A DNA stretch of 64,000 nt, from assembly GCF_001444425.1 (NCBI RefSeq), contig NZ_CP013189.1, positions 992,001-1,056,000 of the forward strand. Reading direction: 5' to 3'. The position numbers were made by a program, and so were the translations under genes. Below the pieces are notes generated by a model. It did not search any database. It had not been told where the DNA came from and was given only the letters and a program-made list of their open reading frames with translations. Source of the stretch: Pseudohongiella spirulinae. GTDB lineage: Bacteria > Pseudomonadota > Gammaproteobacteria > Pseudomonadales > Pseudohongiellaceae. Shown in pieces: positions 18,828-28,166 of this stretch. Numbering within the stretch: the first letter of the stretch is position 1; each line of letters opens with the position of its first letter.

Positions 18828-19895
18828 TTAGTGCGTATCAGGAATCAGTTCGCTGATTGGTTTGTCCGGATTGGCGCGCAGGTGACTGATCAACTGCTGC
18901 TGGGATCCAAAGCGATGACTGTCAAAACGAGGAAGGTGCTTTTCGACGGGCGGCGCAAGGACCTTGTTTAGCTGATCACGTAACCGTGTCAGATCGTGTA
19001 CCGGGATTTTTCCCTGGCCGATCAGCTCGAGCAGTCGATCCTGCAGAACGTGGAAGGATAGATCGGTAGATTTGTTTGAGCGCGCGTTCTGAGACAGTCG
19101 GTACCAATAACGACTCAAAGCTGGCTGTGCGGGTGTCTCAGCCAGCTTTGCAGTCAGTGAGTCCGCCAGTCGCAAAAAGTGTCGGCATGACGGATCAGTC
19201 TCCGGAAACAGCGCGACCGGAGACTGCATGGTTACTGCGGCGCGCAGACTTTCGTCCTGCAATATGTAGCCCGCATAGCTGACATTGACGCCGATATATT
19301 TGCTGACAGCCCCGGCAAAACGCGTATAAACCTCCCGGGCCTGCTTAACATGACTGCACATATTCACGATAACATGATAGTTACGACGTCGGCCTTTCCG
19401 GCGCAGCACTTTGATCAGAGAAAAGGCATCAGTCAACGAAGTAGGTTCAGTGGTAATAACCAGCAGGGTGTGTTGAGCAGACAGAATGAAGCTTAAGGTA
19501 CTGTCAGCCATACCTGCGGCTGTGTCTATAAGCAGGTAATCAAACTGGCGTTCGATGTCTGCCAATTGTTTTGCCAGTTTTACTTGTGCCCTGCTGCTGA
19601 GATCTGCACATTGCTCAATGCCGTTAGCGCCAGGGATCACTTTAAGCCCGTGCGGTGCGGATAACATGATGTCGTTGACTTTCATGTCAGAAAGCACAAC
19701 ATGCTCCAATCCATAAGTCGGTTTCAGACCCATCAGGATGTTGACGTTAGCCATGCCGGCGTCGGCATCAAACAGGCAGACCCTGTGGTTGGCGCGCGAC
19801 AGGGCAAGGCCCAGATTCACGGCGATGCTGGACTTGCCTACACCACCTTTGCCGCTGCAGATGGCGATAACGTGAGAGGTATGCTCAGGGCGCAT
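18828..19895 (-). CDS. MinD/ParA-family ATPase, FleN/FlhG-like
   Basis: 355 residues. The deviant Walker A motif SGKGGVGKSS (14-23) with both signature lysines, FDADAGMANVNILMG and LIDTAAGMADSTLSF (Walker B region) are those of the FlhG/FleN/YlxH group of MinD-like ATPases. In polar flagellates FleN limits flagellar number by restraining FleQ and works with FlhF. Here no flhF, fliA or flagellar gene is nearby, and the protein has an extra C-terminal ~95 residues (from about 260), so the role may differ. It is divergent from the HDOD-kinase gene across 152 bases, suggesting a link to that signalling pair. Confidence 0.85.
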   Translation of the reverse strand: MRPEHTSHVIAICSGKGGVGKSSIAVNLGLALSRANHRVCLFDADAGMANVNILMGLKPTYGLEHVVLSDMKVNDIMLSAPHGLKVIPGANGIEQCADLSSRAQVKLAKQLADIERQFDYLLIDTAAGMADSTLSFILSAQHTLLVITTEPTSLTDAFSLIKVLRRKGRRRNYHVIVNMCSHVKQAREVYTRFAGAVSKYIGVNVSYAGYILQDESLRAAVTMQSPVALFPETDPSCRHFLRLADSLTAKLAETPAQPALSRYWYRLSQNARSNKSTDLSFHVLQDRLLELIGQGKIPVHDLTRLRDQLNKVLAPPVEKHLPRFDSHRFGSQQQLISHLRANPDKPISELIPDTH

Positions 19896-19980
19896 GGATT
19901 ACAAGTATCATATATTTATTCATTTTTGCCTATCATAACTGAATTTGTTCGATTTTATCGGGTTTCCTGACTTTTATCGT

Positions 19981-20010
19981 TTGGCATGATGCGCGTGCTT
20001 TAAGTATACT
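19981..20010 (+). promoter_or_regulatory. Probable sigma-70 promoter of the HDOD-kinase operon
   Basis: TTGGCA at 19981-19986 and TATACT at 20005-20010 with 18 bases between them, ending 37 bases before the start at 20048. Confidence 0.5.
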
Positions 20011-20047
20011 CAGGCCACATTTCGGACACTCTGCAGCGGCTGAATGT

Positions 20048-22048
20048 ATGACGGTGGTACAAAAACAAAGCCACACCCACAGAAATATCAGTAAACTGCC
20101 GGCTATGCCGCAGGCCTTGCTGCAAATTCTGGATGCCGTTTGTCAAGATGACACTGAGATCCAGGAGCTTGCCCGCCTGGTCCGTCAGGACGGTGTGATT
20201 ACCGCACGCCTTCTGGCCATGGCCAATTCCACACTTTACAACCCGGGACGCTACTGTAATACGGTTGAAAGAGCACTTATGTGCCTGGGTATCCACAATA
20301 TCCGGAAACTCTTGATTACCGCTGCTCTTCAGCAGCATTTCAGTGAACTGTCCGATAAGCAATATGAGTTTATGCAGGGCTTCTGGTTTCGGACTCTCAG
20401 ACTCGCTCAAAGTGCCCAAGTGGTCGCAACCCTGACAGGGTACCACTCCCCGGCAGAAGCTTACCTGGCAGGTATGCTGGCGGATATTGGTGAGCTGGTT
20501 TTGCGTATGAACGGGCAGGATGATCAATCCGGCAGACTGCACTGTGAGATCGGCGCGGACTTGCTGTCCGGCTGGCAATGGAATGATTTTATCGCCGACG
20601 CTATCCGCTACCACCACCACTCAGTCATTGAAATTGCCGGTGCCCATCATCTGGTCAAAATTGTCAATCTGGCCAGCGAGTTCAGACAGGGAGACATACT
20701 CACAGACACTGCTGTCGATAAGGCAGCACGGCTGTTTGAGCTCAACGCAGAACTGGTAAATGAGTTGTATCAGCGTATTGGGCGTGACGTAGATCGGCTG
20801 GCGCAGACTCTGAACATCAGTAAAGGACAGGGTCACAGTGACGCGAGCAGAGCGCTGAAGGATCGGCTGGCGGAGCTGACCCAGACTCAGTTTTTGTCGC
20901 AGCCGCCGGATTCGGTGATTCAGGACCCTGAGCACACCAGTCAATGCATATCCGCCGCGTTGTCTATGGGGCTGGGCATCGAAAGACATATGCTATTCAT
21001 TCACAACGCTGTCGACGAATCCCTTGAGGCCTTTGCTACAGCGGACGCTGAGCATCCTGCTTTCAAGGTGGCACTGAATCAGCACAATCTGCTGACTGAT
21101 TGTTTTCACCAGTCCGCTCCGTTGGCCGCGGCAGAGGGCTCTGAGAACACGCTGAGCGTTGTAGAGCAACAGCTGCTGCGCTATTGCGCCCAGCCTGGAT
21201 TGCTGGTTTTGCCATTCAGGACAAGCTTGCACAGCGGTGTATTGGTGGCCGGAGCCAGTCAGCCTCTGATCAGTGAGTGCCAGCGAAAATTCCGTTACTG
21301 GCAGTATTTCGTGAATGCTGTGATGACCTCAATGCTGCCGATATTAAGGCGCAAGGAAGACGAGTCAGTTGTGCAGGAACAGCTAAATCAGCGCATCAAA
21401 GAGGCGGTACACGAGATCAGTAATCCCCTGACGGTGGTAAATAACTATCTGGAGGTGCTTCGTCACAGGCTGGCTGAGCATGACGGGCTTGATAATGAGC
21501 TGACGCTTATCAAGGAAGAAATAGACCGTGCTGGAAGCCTATTGCTTAAGCTGAGTGATGCAGGACTGTCGGATCCTGTTGGTTTGACGGATATTAACTC
21601 GGTGATCGCAGATCAACTTGAGCTGTTTAACAGATCAATGTGTGAGTCACGTAATGTTCAGGTGACCTGGCGAGCAGATTCCACGCTGAAACCTTTGTCA
21701 GTGGAACGAGGCGCGTTCAAGCAGATCATGATCAATTTGATTAAAAACGCGATCGAAGCAATGCCTCAGGGTGGCACATTAACTGTGAGATCCTCTGCTC
21801 AGGTGCTGTTTAACGGCCGCGCGTATGCTGCCGTGACCGTTCAGGATACCGGCGGTGGCATGGATAAAGAAGTGCTGCAGAACTTGTTTCAACCTGGCCG
21901 GAGTACCAAAAAAACGGCTAATTCGGGCCTCGGTCTGAGTATTGTGAAAAAGCTGGTGGATGCAATGGGTGCACATATTGAATGCAGTCCGACTGATGAA
22001 GGCACACAGTTCAGAGTTCTTTTTAAAATGGAGTATTCGTCGGAATGA
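20048..22048 (+). CDS. HDOD domain-histidine kinase hybrid
   Basis: 666 residues, no membrane segment. The N-terminal ~200 residues are an HDOD domain (ISKLPAMPQALLQIL, then ELARLVRQDGVITARLLAMANS), a degenerate HD-like signalling module. The middle (about 290-420) looks GAF-like. The C-terminus is a histidine kinase: H-box HEISNPLTVV with His455, N-box NLIKNAIEAMPQGG, G-boxes DTGGGMD and SGLGLSIVKKL. It should autophosphorylate in response to a cytoplasmic cue. Its last four bases overlap the start of the response regulator gene (ATGA), so the two are a cognate pair. A sigma-70 promoter candidate lies at 19981-20010. Confidence 0.92.
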   Translation: MTVVQKQSHTHRNISKLPAMPQALLQILDAVCQDDTEIQELARLVRQDGVITARLLAMANSTLYNPGRYCNTVERALMCLGIHNIRKLLITAALQQHFSELSDKQYEFMQGFWFRTLRLAQSAQVVATLTGYHSPAEAYLAGMLADIGELVLRMNGQDDQSGRLHCEIGADLLSGWQWNDFIADAIRYHHHSVIEIAGAHHLVKIVNLASEFRQGDILTDTAVDKAARLFELNAELVNELYQRIGRDVDRLAQTLNISKGQGHSDASRALKDRLAELTQTQFLSQPPDSVIQDPEHTSQCISAALSMGLGIERHMLFIHNAVDESLEAFATADAEHPAFKVALNQHNLLTDCFHQSAPLAAAEGSENTLSVVEQQLLRYCAQPGLLVLPFRTSLHSGVLVAGASQPLISECQRKFRYWQYFVNAVMTSMLPILRRKEDESVVQEQLNQRIKEAVHEISNPLTVVNNYLEVLRHRLAEHDGLDNELTLIKEEIDRAGSLLLKLSDAGLSDPVGLTDINSVIADQLELFNRSMCESRNVQVTWRADSTLKPLSVERGAFKQIMINLIKNAIEAMPQGGTLTVRSSAQVLFNGRAYAAVTVQDTGGGMDKEVLQNLFQPGRSTKKTANSGLGLSIVKKLVDAMGAHIECSPTDEGTQFRVLFKMEYSSE

Positions 22049-24204
22049 GCGCCGTTTTACAGCCACAGCAAGTGAAGGCGTCTGGCTGCCGGATTCTGGT
22101 GGTTGATGATGATCAGCGCATGGCCGAAAGCCTGCAGAAACTTTTGCTCATGCACGGCCATGATGTTGATACCGTATTTGGGGGGCGGGCCGCTCTGCAC
22201 CAGCTCAGTCAGGATAACTACGACTTGGTGCTGCTGGATCTGGCCATGCCTGACCTGGACGGGCACACCGTGCTGCGTCATATGAATCAACACGGCAGCA
22301 ACGCACTGTGCATAGTGGTCAGCGGTGAGCGCTCCTTTAATGATGTGAGTCAGGCCTTGCGCAATGGTGCCTATGATTATCTGCGCAAACCGTTTGCTAC
22401 TGATGAGTTGCTGACAACTGTCAATAATGCCGCCAACAAGAAAAAATTGCAGGACAGTCATGACGTTGTGCAGCAGAAACTGATTCGCTCAGAGCAGTTG
22501 CATCGCTTCATGGTTGAGCACTCACCGGATATTATTTTTGTTCTGGATGCCGGTGGTAACTTCAGTTTCTTGAATCAGAAAATTGAAGGGTTGCTGGGAT
22601 ACTCAAGCGAGAGTCTCCTGGGAGAACCTTTTAGCTCAATAGTGCATCCGGACAGCCGTGAGAAAGCAATCTATTTTCTGGACGCCATGCATGCGCCAGG
22701 CGAATCAGAAAGGAGCATTGATCTGGTTTTGTGCGGGCGCTCAGCGCTGTCACGTCAGCGCCACTTTGAACTGACCGTGTCACGGATTGATGAAAATAGC
22801 GAGCTGGCGCGCCACTCAGAACACCGGTACGAGATTTACGGTACTGCACGGGATATCAGTGAGCAGGTCGAAGCAGAGGAATTTATCAACTTTCAGGCCT
22901 ACCACGACATCCTGACCCGCCTGCCCAATCGTTCCTTATTCAAAGATCGCCTGAGTGTGGCGATTACTCAGGCCCAGCGCAATAACGAAAAGCTGGCGGT
23001 GATGTTTATTGATCTGGACCGCTTCAAGCTGATCAATGATTCGCTGGGTCACACTATGGGCGACCGCCTGTTGCAGGCAGTGTCCCAAAGGTTGCTCAAG
23101 TGCGTCAGAAAGGGCGACACACTGTCGCGCTTTGGTGGAGATGAATTTACTTTGCTGCTGCCCGATATTGCGCATGATGATGCAGCAAGTCAGGTTGCCG
23201 AAAAAATACTCGATGCGATCAAGTCGCCATTCATGATAGCGGATCATGAAATTTACATCGGTGCGAGCATAGGCATTGCTGTTTACCCGGATGCCGGTGA
23301 CAATCTGGAAGCGTTGATTAAAAACGCTGATATTGCCATGTATCGCATAAAAAACAGCGGTAAGAACGGGTCAATATTATTCAATGCAGAGATGAATGGC
23401 AGCGTGAATAGGCGGCATGCGCTGGAGCAGGATTTGCGACGTGCTCTGCAGAATAACGAGATGGAGATCTGTTACCAACCGTTGGTTAATACAGAAAGCA
23501 CGGCGCTGCATGGGGTAGAGGCCCTGATTCGCTGGAATCACCCGCGATACGGACGATTGTCGCCCGCTGAATTTATACCAATAGCAGAAGATAATCGATT
23601 GATAATAGATATTGACCGACAGACTTTGCGCGATGCCTGTCTGCACGTTAAAGCCTTGCATGATGCAGGCCACCCGGGTCTTAAGTTATCAGTTAATCTG
23701 TCGCCGGTCATGGTTGAACGCGATGACTTTGTTGACCACGTTGCGGCAACACTTGAAATAACCGGTTTTCCGTCCGACTGCCTGCAACTGGAGATCACTG
23801 AAGGTTTGCTGCTCAACGACCGCAGCGATATCGTAGAGAAACTGGAAAGTCTCACGAGAATGGGACTCAGTCTGGCCATCGATGATTTCGGAACCGGTTT
23901 TTCTTCGCTTAGCTATCTGCAGAAATTCCCGATCAGCACATTGAAAATCGATCGCAGCTTTGTACAGAAGCTGCATCAAAAGAATGATGATGCCTGTATT
24001 GTCGGAGCGATTGTATCCATGGCCCAGGGCCTGCGCCTGCAGATCGTGGCCGAGGGCGTCGAACATGTGTCGCAATTTAACTATCTGCGCTCTCTGGGTT
24101 GCGATGTCGTGCAAGGCTACCTTTTCGGGGCACCCGGCACCATGGAGGAATTGCTTGGACGTTATCCGGGGCTGGTGTCAAGCGGCACAGCCGCCCCGGA
24201 GTAG
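22045..24204 (+). CDS. Response regulator with PAS, GGDEF and EAL domains
   Basis: 719 residues. Receiver domain 14-130: VVDDD, phospho-acceptor Asp65 in LLDLAMP, VVSGE, and KPF. PAS domain about 150-270 (FMVEHSPDIIFVLDAGGNFSF). GGDEF domain about 285-445 with SRFGGDEF and an upstream RKGD (RxxD inhibitory site). EAL domain about 455-710 with EALIRW, SVNLSP, DDFGTGFSSL, LKIDRSFV and AEGVEH. Both output sites look intact, so the protein could make or degrade c-di-GMP, switched by phosphorylation from the coupled HDOD-kinase. The stop is two bases from the convergent M3 peptidase stop. Confidence 0.94.
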   Translation: MSAVLQPQQVKASGCRILVVDDDQRMAESLQKLLLMHGHDVDTVFGGRAALHQLSQDNYDLVLLDLAMPDLDGHTVLRHMNQHGSNALCIVVSGERSFNDVSQALRNGAYDYLRKPFATDELLTTVNNAANKKKLQDSHDVVQQKLIRSEQLHRFMVEHSPDIIFVLDAGGNFSFLNQKIEGLLGYSSESLLGEPFSSIVHPDSREKAIYFLDAMHAPGESERSIDLVLCGRSALSRQRHFELTVSRIDENSELARHSEHRYEIYGTARDISEQVEAEEFINFQAYHDILTRLPNRSLFKDRLSVAITQAQRNNEKLAVMFIDLDRFKLINDSLGHTMGDRLLQAVSQRLLKCVRKGDTLSRFGGDEFTLLLPDIAHDDAASQVAEKILDAIKSPFMIADHEIYIGASIGIAVYPDAGDNLEALIKNADIAMYRIKNSGKNGSILFNAEMNGSVNRRHALEQDLRRALQNNEMEICYQPLVNTESTALHGVEALIRWNHPRYGRLSPAEFIPIAEDNRLIIDIDRQTLRDACLHVKALHDAGHPGLKLSVNLSPVMVERDDFVDHVAATLEITGFPSDCLQLEITEGLLLNDRSDIVEKLESLTRMGLSLAIDDFGTGFSSLSYLQKFPISTLKIDRSFVQKLHQKNDDACIVGAIVSMAQGLRLQIVAEGVEHVSQFNYLRSLGCDVVQGYLFGAPGTMEELLGRYPGLVSSGTAAPE

Positions 24205-24206
24205 CT

Positions 24207-26387
24207 TCAGTCAGCCAGGCCTCGTCGGCGTAACATGTGTGCCGGGTCGGGCTGACGGTCAGCGAAATCGAGATATAACTGCATGGCATCGGCGCTGCCG
24301 CCGCGCGAGAGCAAAGTATCCCGGAAATGCTGACCATTTTCACGACGCATGCCACCGTTTTCACGGAACCACTCCACGGCATCAGCGTCGAGCACTTCTG
24401 ACCAGATATAAGAGTAATAGCCGGCAGAGTACCCCCCCATGATGTGAGAAAAGTATGCTGTGCGGTAACGAGGTGGAACCGGGGCGTAGTCCAGACCCTG
24501 CTCACGTAAAACCTGCTGTTCAAAGTTGATCAGTTCATCGGCTTCCGGCAGCCGTTCCAGAGGTAACTGGTGTAATGCCTGGTCGAGTACTGAGGCGGCG
24601 ATGTATTCTGTCGTGCCGTAGCCCTGGTTGAACTGCTCCGCGTCCAGAACCTTATCCAATAGCTCCAGGGGTATCTGCTCTCCGGTTTTATAGTGCCGGG
24701 CATAGTTTTGCAGGACTTGCGGCCAGGAAGCCCACATTTCATTGACTTGTGAAGGGAATTCAACGAAGTCGCGTGGTACTGCCGTGCCGGCAAAAAACGG
24801 GTAATTCACCCGTGTCATAATGCCGTGTAAGACATGTCCGAACTCGTGGAACATCGTGGTGACTTCGTCAAAAGTAAGCAAGGTTGGTTCGCCGACCGGT
24901 GGCTTGGTGATATTTTGATGCATGGCAATCACCGGATGTCCGCCGCTCAGTTCGCTGGGCAGATCATAGCTGTTCATCCAGGCGCCGCCGCGTTTGCTGG
25001 ACCGTGCGTAGAAGTCAGTTAACATCAGTCCCAGCGGAGATCCATCAGTATCGAATACTTCCCAGACAGTGACGTCGTCGTGGTAGGCGGGCAGATCATC
25101 TCGATGCTTGAAGGTCAAACCATAAACCTGCTCGGCAGCGTAGAATACCCCGTTGGTCAAGACGTTAGTCAGTTCAAAGTAGGGGCGTACTTCTGATTCG
25201 TCAAAGGCGTAGCGCTCTGCCCGAACTTTTTCTGCATAATAGGACCAGTCCCAGGCCGCCAGCTCAAAAGGCTCAGACTCTGATGCATTGATCATCTCCT
25301 GAATGGCTTCGCCTTCGGCGCGGGCGTTGGCAACGGCAACAGGCACTATGTCATTGAGCATTTCGTTGACCGCAGCTGCACTGCCGGCCGTCTGCTCAGA
25401 CAGGATATAGTCGGCGTGCGTATCGTAACCTAGCAGCCGTGCCCGTTCGGCGCGCAACCTGAGCGTGCGGGCAACGATTTTGCGTGTATCATAGTCGTTG
25501 CCGCGAATGCCGCGTTGCAGGGACGCTGTGTGAATCTGTTCTCGCAGGTCGCGATTGCTGAGAGAGCTCAGGATCGGCTGATTGCTGGTGTTAAGCAGAG
25601 TAATCAGATATTGACCGTCATGACCGCGCATCTGCGCTGCCTGAGCAGCCGACTGAATTTGCGATTCAGACAACCCGGCCAGTTGTTCTCTAGAATTGAC
25701 CAGCAAAGCTGAGTCATTCACTTCAGCAAGCACGTTCTGACTGAACGCAGTGCCCAGAGAAGCCAGTTCGGAGTTGATGTCTCTGAGCTGGGTCTTTTGT
25801 TCTTCGGTCAGCAATGCACCCGAGCGGACAAATCTTGTATGGTAGCGCTCCAGCAGTCGCATAGATTCGGCATCCAGGTTTAATTCATTGCGCTGCTGGT
25901 AGACATGTTGCAGACGGGAAAACAATTCTGCATTCAGATTGATGGTGTCATTATGCGCGGACAGGCGCGGCGAGATTTCACGCTGAATCTGCTGCAGTTC
26001 GGCACTGGTGTTGGCACCGACCAGATTAAAGAAAACCCGCCTGACACGATCCATATCCCGACCGCTGCGCTCCATCGCCACAATGGTGTTTTCAAAACTT
26101 GCAGTTTCCTGATTGTTCGCAATACGCTCTATTTCCTGAAGTTCAATCTGCATGGCACGTTCAAAAGCTGGCAGGAAATGTTCCGCGCGGATCTGATCAA
26201 ATGGCGGCAGCCCATAGGGCAGGGTGCTTTCTGCAAAAAAAGGATTGCTTTGATTAGGGGCTTGCTCAGAAGCCTGTAGATTGTTGTCAGTCATGGTGTT
26301 GTCAGTTGCAGTGCTGCTGCTATTGTCAGAGCATGCTGCCATTGCGGCACTGATACCGACGGCCAGGCCCAGTTTGCGAAATTTCAC
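24207..26387 (-). CDS. M3 family metallopeptidase lipoprotein (Dcp/OpdA-like)
   Basis: 726 residues from a GTG start with GGAG six bases upstream. The N-terminus is a lipoprotein signal ending AMAAC (Cys19), followed by a Ser/Thr/Asn/Gln-rich linker, so the enzyme should be anchored in the cell envelope. The zinc site is FHEFGHVLHG (HExxH, near residue 517) with a third ligand expected in SQVNEMW, as in thimet-type peptidases. E. coli Dcp is a peptidyl-dipeptidase; OpdA degrades signal peptides. Directly upstream in the same direction is a peptide transporter, so the pair fits peptide degradation and uptake. Confidence 0.92.
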   Translation of the reverse strand: MKFRKLGLAVGISAAMAACSDNSSSTATDNTMTDNNLQASEQAPNQSNPFFAESTLPYGLPPFDQIRAEHFLPAFERAMQIELQEIERIANNQETASFENTIVAMERSGRDMDRVRRVFFNLVGANTSAELQQIQREISPRLSAHNDTINLNAELFSRLQHVYQQRNELNLDAESMRLLERYHTRFVRSGALLTEEQKTQLRDINSELASLGTAFSQNVLAEVNDSALLVNSREQLAGLSESQIQSAAQAAQMRGHDGQYLITLLNTSNQPILSSLSNRDLREQIHTASLQRGIRGNDYDTRKIVARTLRLRAERARLLGYDTHADYILSEQTAGSAAAVNEMLNDIVPVAVANARAEGEAIQEMINASESEPFELAAWDWSYYAEKVRAERYAFDESEVRPYFELTNVLTNGVFYAAEQVYGLTFKHRDDLPAYHDDVTVWEVFDTDGSPLGLMLTDFYARSSKRGGAWMNSYDLPSELSGGHPVIAMHQNITKPPVGEPTLLTFDEVTTMFHEFGHVLHGIMTRVNYPFFAGTAVPRDFVEFPSQVNEMWASWPQVLQNYARHYKTGEQIPLELLDKVLDAEQFNQGYGTTEYIAASVLDQALHQLPLERLPEADELINFEQQVLREQGLDYAPVPPRYRTAYFSHIMGGYSAGYYSYIWSEVLDADAVEWFRENGGMRRENGQHFRDTLLSRGGSADAMQLYLDFADRQPDPAHMLRRRGLAD

Positions 26388-26423
26388 GAGTACTCCGATA
26401 TGTAGAATTGTGTTTAGGCGGAC

Positions 26424-28130
26424 TTACTCCGCATCGTGCATCAATCTCTTGATGATTGGGGCGATCAGCAACATTACAAGCGCAATGACCATGGCGACAT
26501 TGCCAACATTGGTGTAGACCTCAACGTAGGTTGCTTTGGCGGCAGCGGAATTGGTCAACTGGCCACCAATCGTTTCGGCACCTGTTCCGGCGGCAATGAT
26601 GCCCGCCAGATAATTCGACAGGCCACTATACAGAAACCATGCGCCCATGGTCATGCCAACCGCCCTGACCGGGGCCAGTTTTGTCACTACCGACAGGCCG
26701 ACGGGCGAAATCATCAGTTCTCCCATTGTGTGGATCCAGTAAATCAGAAAGATGAAATAGACGGCTGTCATTCCGGCGTCCCCGGAGAGTTTCATGCCGG
26801 CAACCAGGGCCAGAAATCCCAGACCGGCCAGGAAAACACCCATTGCAAATTTGACTGGTGTAGATGGGTTAAGATTGCGCCTGGCCAGGGCGACCCATAG
26901 CCACGCCAGCAGAGGCGCAAAAATCACGATGAAAGCGGCATTTAAAGACTGAAAAACCGGAGCGGGTACCGTCATGCCCCACATGGTCCGGTCGACCAGG
27001 CGGTCCGTGAACAGATTGAGCGACGAGCCCGCCTGTTCAAACAATGCCCAGAAGGGGATTTGTGCCAGAATAAAGTACAAGGCTGCAAACATTTTGCTGC
27101 GCTCAGTGCCCTGACAAGCCAGTAGCGCATAGCCGATCATTACTGCCAGAATAATCAGTCCCAGCAGACCAACATATCCCTGTTCGACCAGGTGAGCGTT
27201 CATGACAATGATCATGGAAACAGCAATGATGCCTATGCCGGTCAGATAGCATGTCCATTCCAGGTTCACCGGACCAAGCACTTTGTCTTTCAGACGTTTC
27301 GCATCGGGCGGTTCTCCTCTGCCCTCCAGCCAGCTCTGATAGCGTATAAAAATGGCCAGCCCTGCGAGCATGCCGATGCCAGCCAGACCAAAGCCGTACT
27401 TCCAGCCATACACAATGCCCAGATAGCCGCAGGCAATTGAAGACAGAAATGAGCCCAGATTAATGCCCATGTAAAAAATCGTGAAACCGGAATCCCGGCG
27501 GGTGTCACCCACGCCATACAAGTCCCCAACCATGGCAGAGATATTAGCTTTCAGGAAACCAACGCCGGTGATAATCAGAGCCAATGAGAGGTAAAGGATG
27601 TTGATGTATAGTGGTTCGGACTCAATACGTGTTGAATAATCCTGGACTGCAATCAGTTCCGGCAGTCCGACAGCGGCCGGGTCAGCAATTTGCATAAAGC
27701 GGGCATCATCAATAAAACTGATGCGGGAACTGCCGTCGTCGGACAGCAGTATCTGATTGGCTTCGCCTCCGCGACCGTCCAGTGTCAATTGGTATTCGGC
27801 ACCATTGTACGACATAATCTGACGGGATCCGTTGCCCTCAAACGCCATGCCCGTGTGCCCCAATACCAGCAATATAGCGCCAAATGTCACAGCTTTTCGA
27901 GTGCCCAGATAGCGATCGGCGAGTATGCCGCCGATAATTGTCATCACAAACACAAGGGCCGTGTAGGCACCGTAGAGGACGGTAGATCTTTCATCGGAAA
28001 ACAGAAAATGCTGGGTCAGGTAGATGATCAGCAGGGCGCGCATTCCATAATACGAAAAGCGCTCCCACATCTCTGTCAGGAAAAGTATGGCCAACCCGCG
28101 GGGATGGCCAAGCAGGGTATTGTTATTCAA
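26424..28130 (-). CDS. POT family proton:oligopeptide symporter
   Basis: 568 residues from a TTG start. The proton-coupling signature ExxERFxYY is present as EMWERFSYYG (residues 20-29), and helix 4 has GVGFLKANISAMVGDLY, typical of POT/PTR2. About 14 hydrophobic segments are visible. Odd feature: roughly 80 mostly polar residues (about 107-185) sit between helices 3 and 4, in what should be a periplasmic loop; this makes the protein longer than DtpA (500). It should import di- and tripeptides with protons. The M3 peptidase gene follows 36 bases downstream, so peptide hydrolysis and uptake are probably co-expressed. Confidence 0.92.
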   Translation of the reverse strand: MNNNTLLGHPRGLAILFLTEMWERFSYYGMRALLIIYLTQHFLFSDERSTVLYGAYTALVFVMTIIGGILADRYLGTRKAVTFGAILLVLGHTGMAFEGNGSRQIMSYNGAEYQLTLDGRGGEANQILLSDDGSSRISFIDDARFMQIADPAAVGLPELIAVQDYSTRIESEPLYINILYLSLALIITGVGFLKANISAMVGDLYGVGDTRRDSGFTIFYMGINLGSFLSSIACGYLGIVYGWKYGFGLAGIGMLAGLAIFIRYQSWLEGRGEPPDAKRLKDKVLGPVNLEWTCYLTGIGIIAVSMIIVMNAHLVEQGYVGLLGLIILAVMIGYALLACQGTERSKMFAALYFILAQIPFWALFEQAGSSLNLFTDRLVDRTMWGMTVPAPVFQSLNAAFIVIFAPLLAWLWVALARRNLNPSTPVKFAMGVFLAGLGFLALVAGMKLSGDAGMTAVYFIFLIYWIHTMGELMISPVGLSVVTKLAPVRAVGMTMGAWFLYSGLSNYLAGIIAAGTGAETIGGQLTNSAAAKATYVEVYTNVGNVAMVIALVMLLIAPIIKRLMHDAE

Positions 28131-28166
28131 AGAATCATGTCCCTGAAAAGTGATGAGCCTGTCCTG

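Noticed and set aside
19981-20000. TTGGCATGATGCGCGTGC as a sigma-54 promoter
   Set aside because: No GC dinucleotide twelve bases after the GG; a sigma-70 reading fits better.
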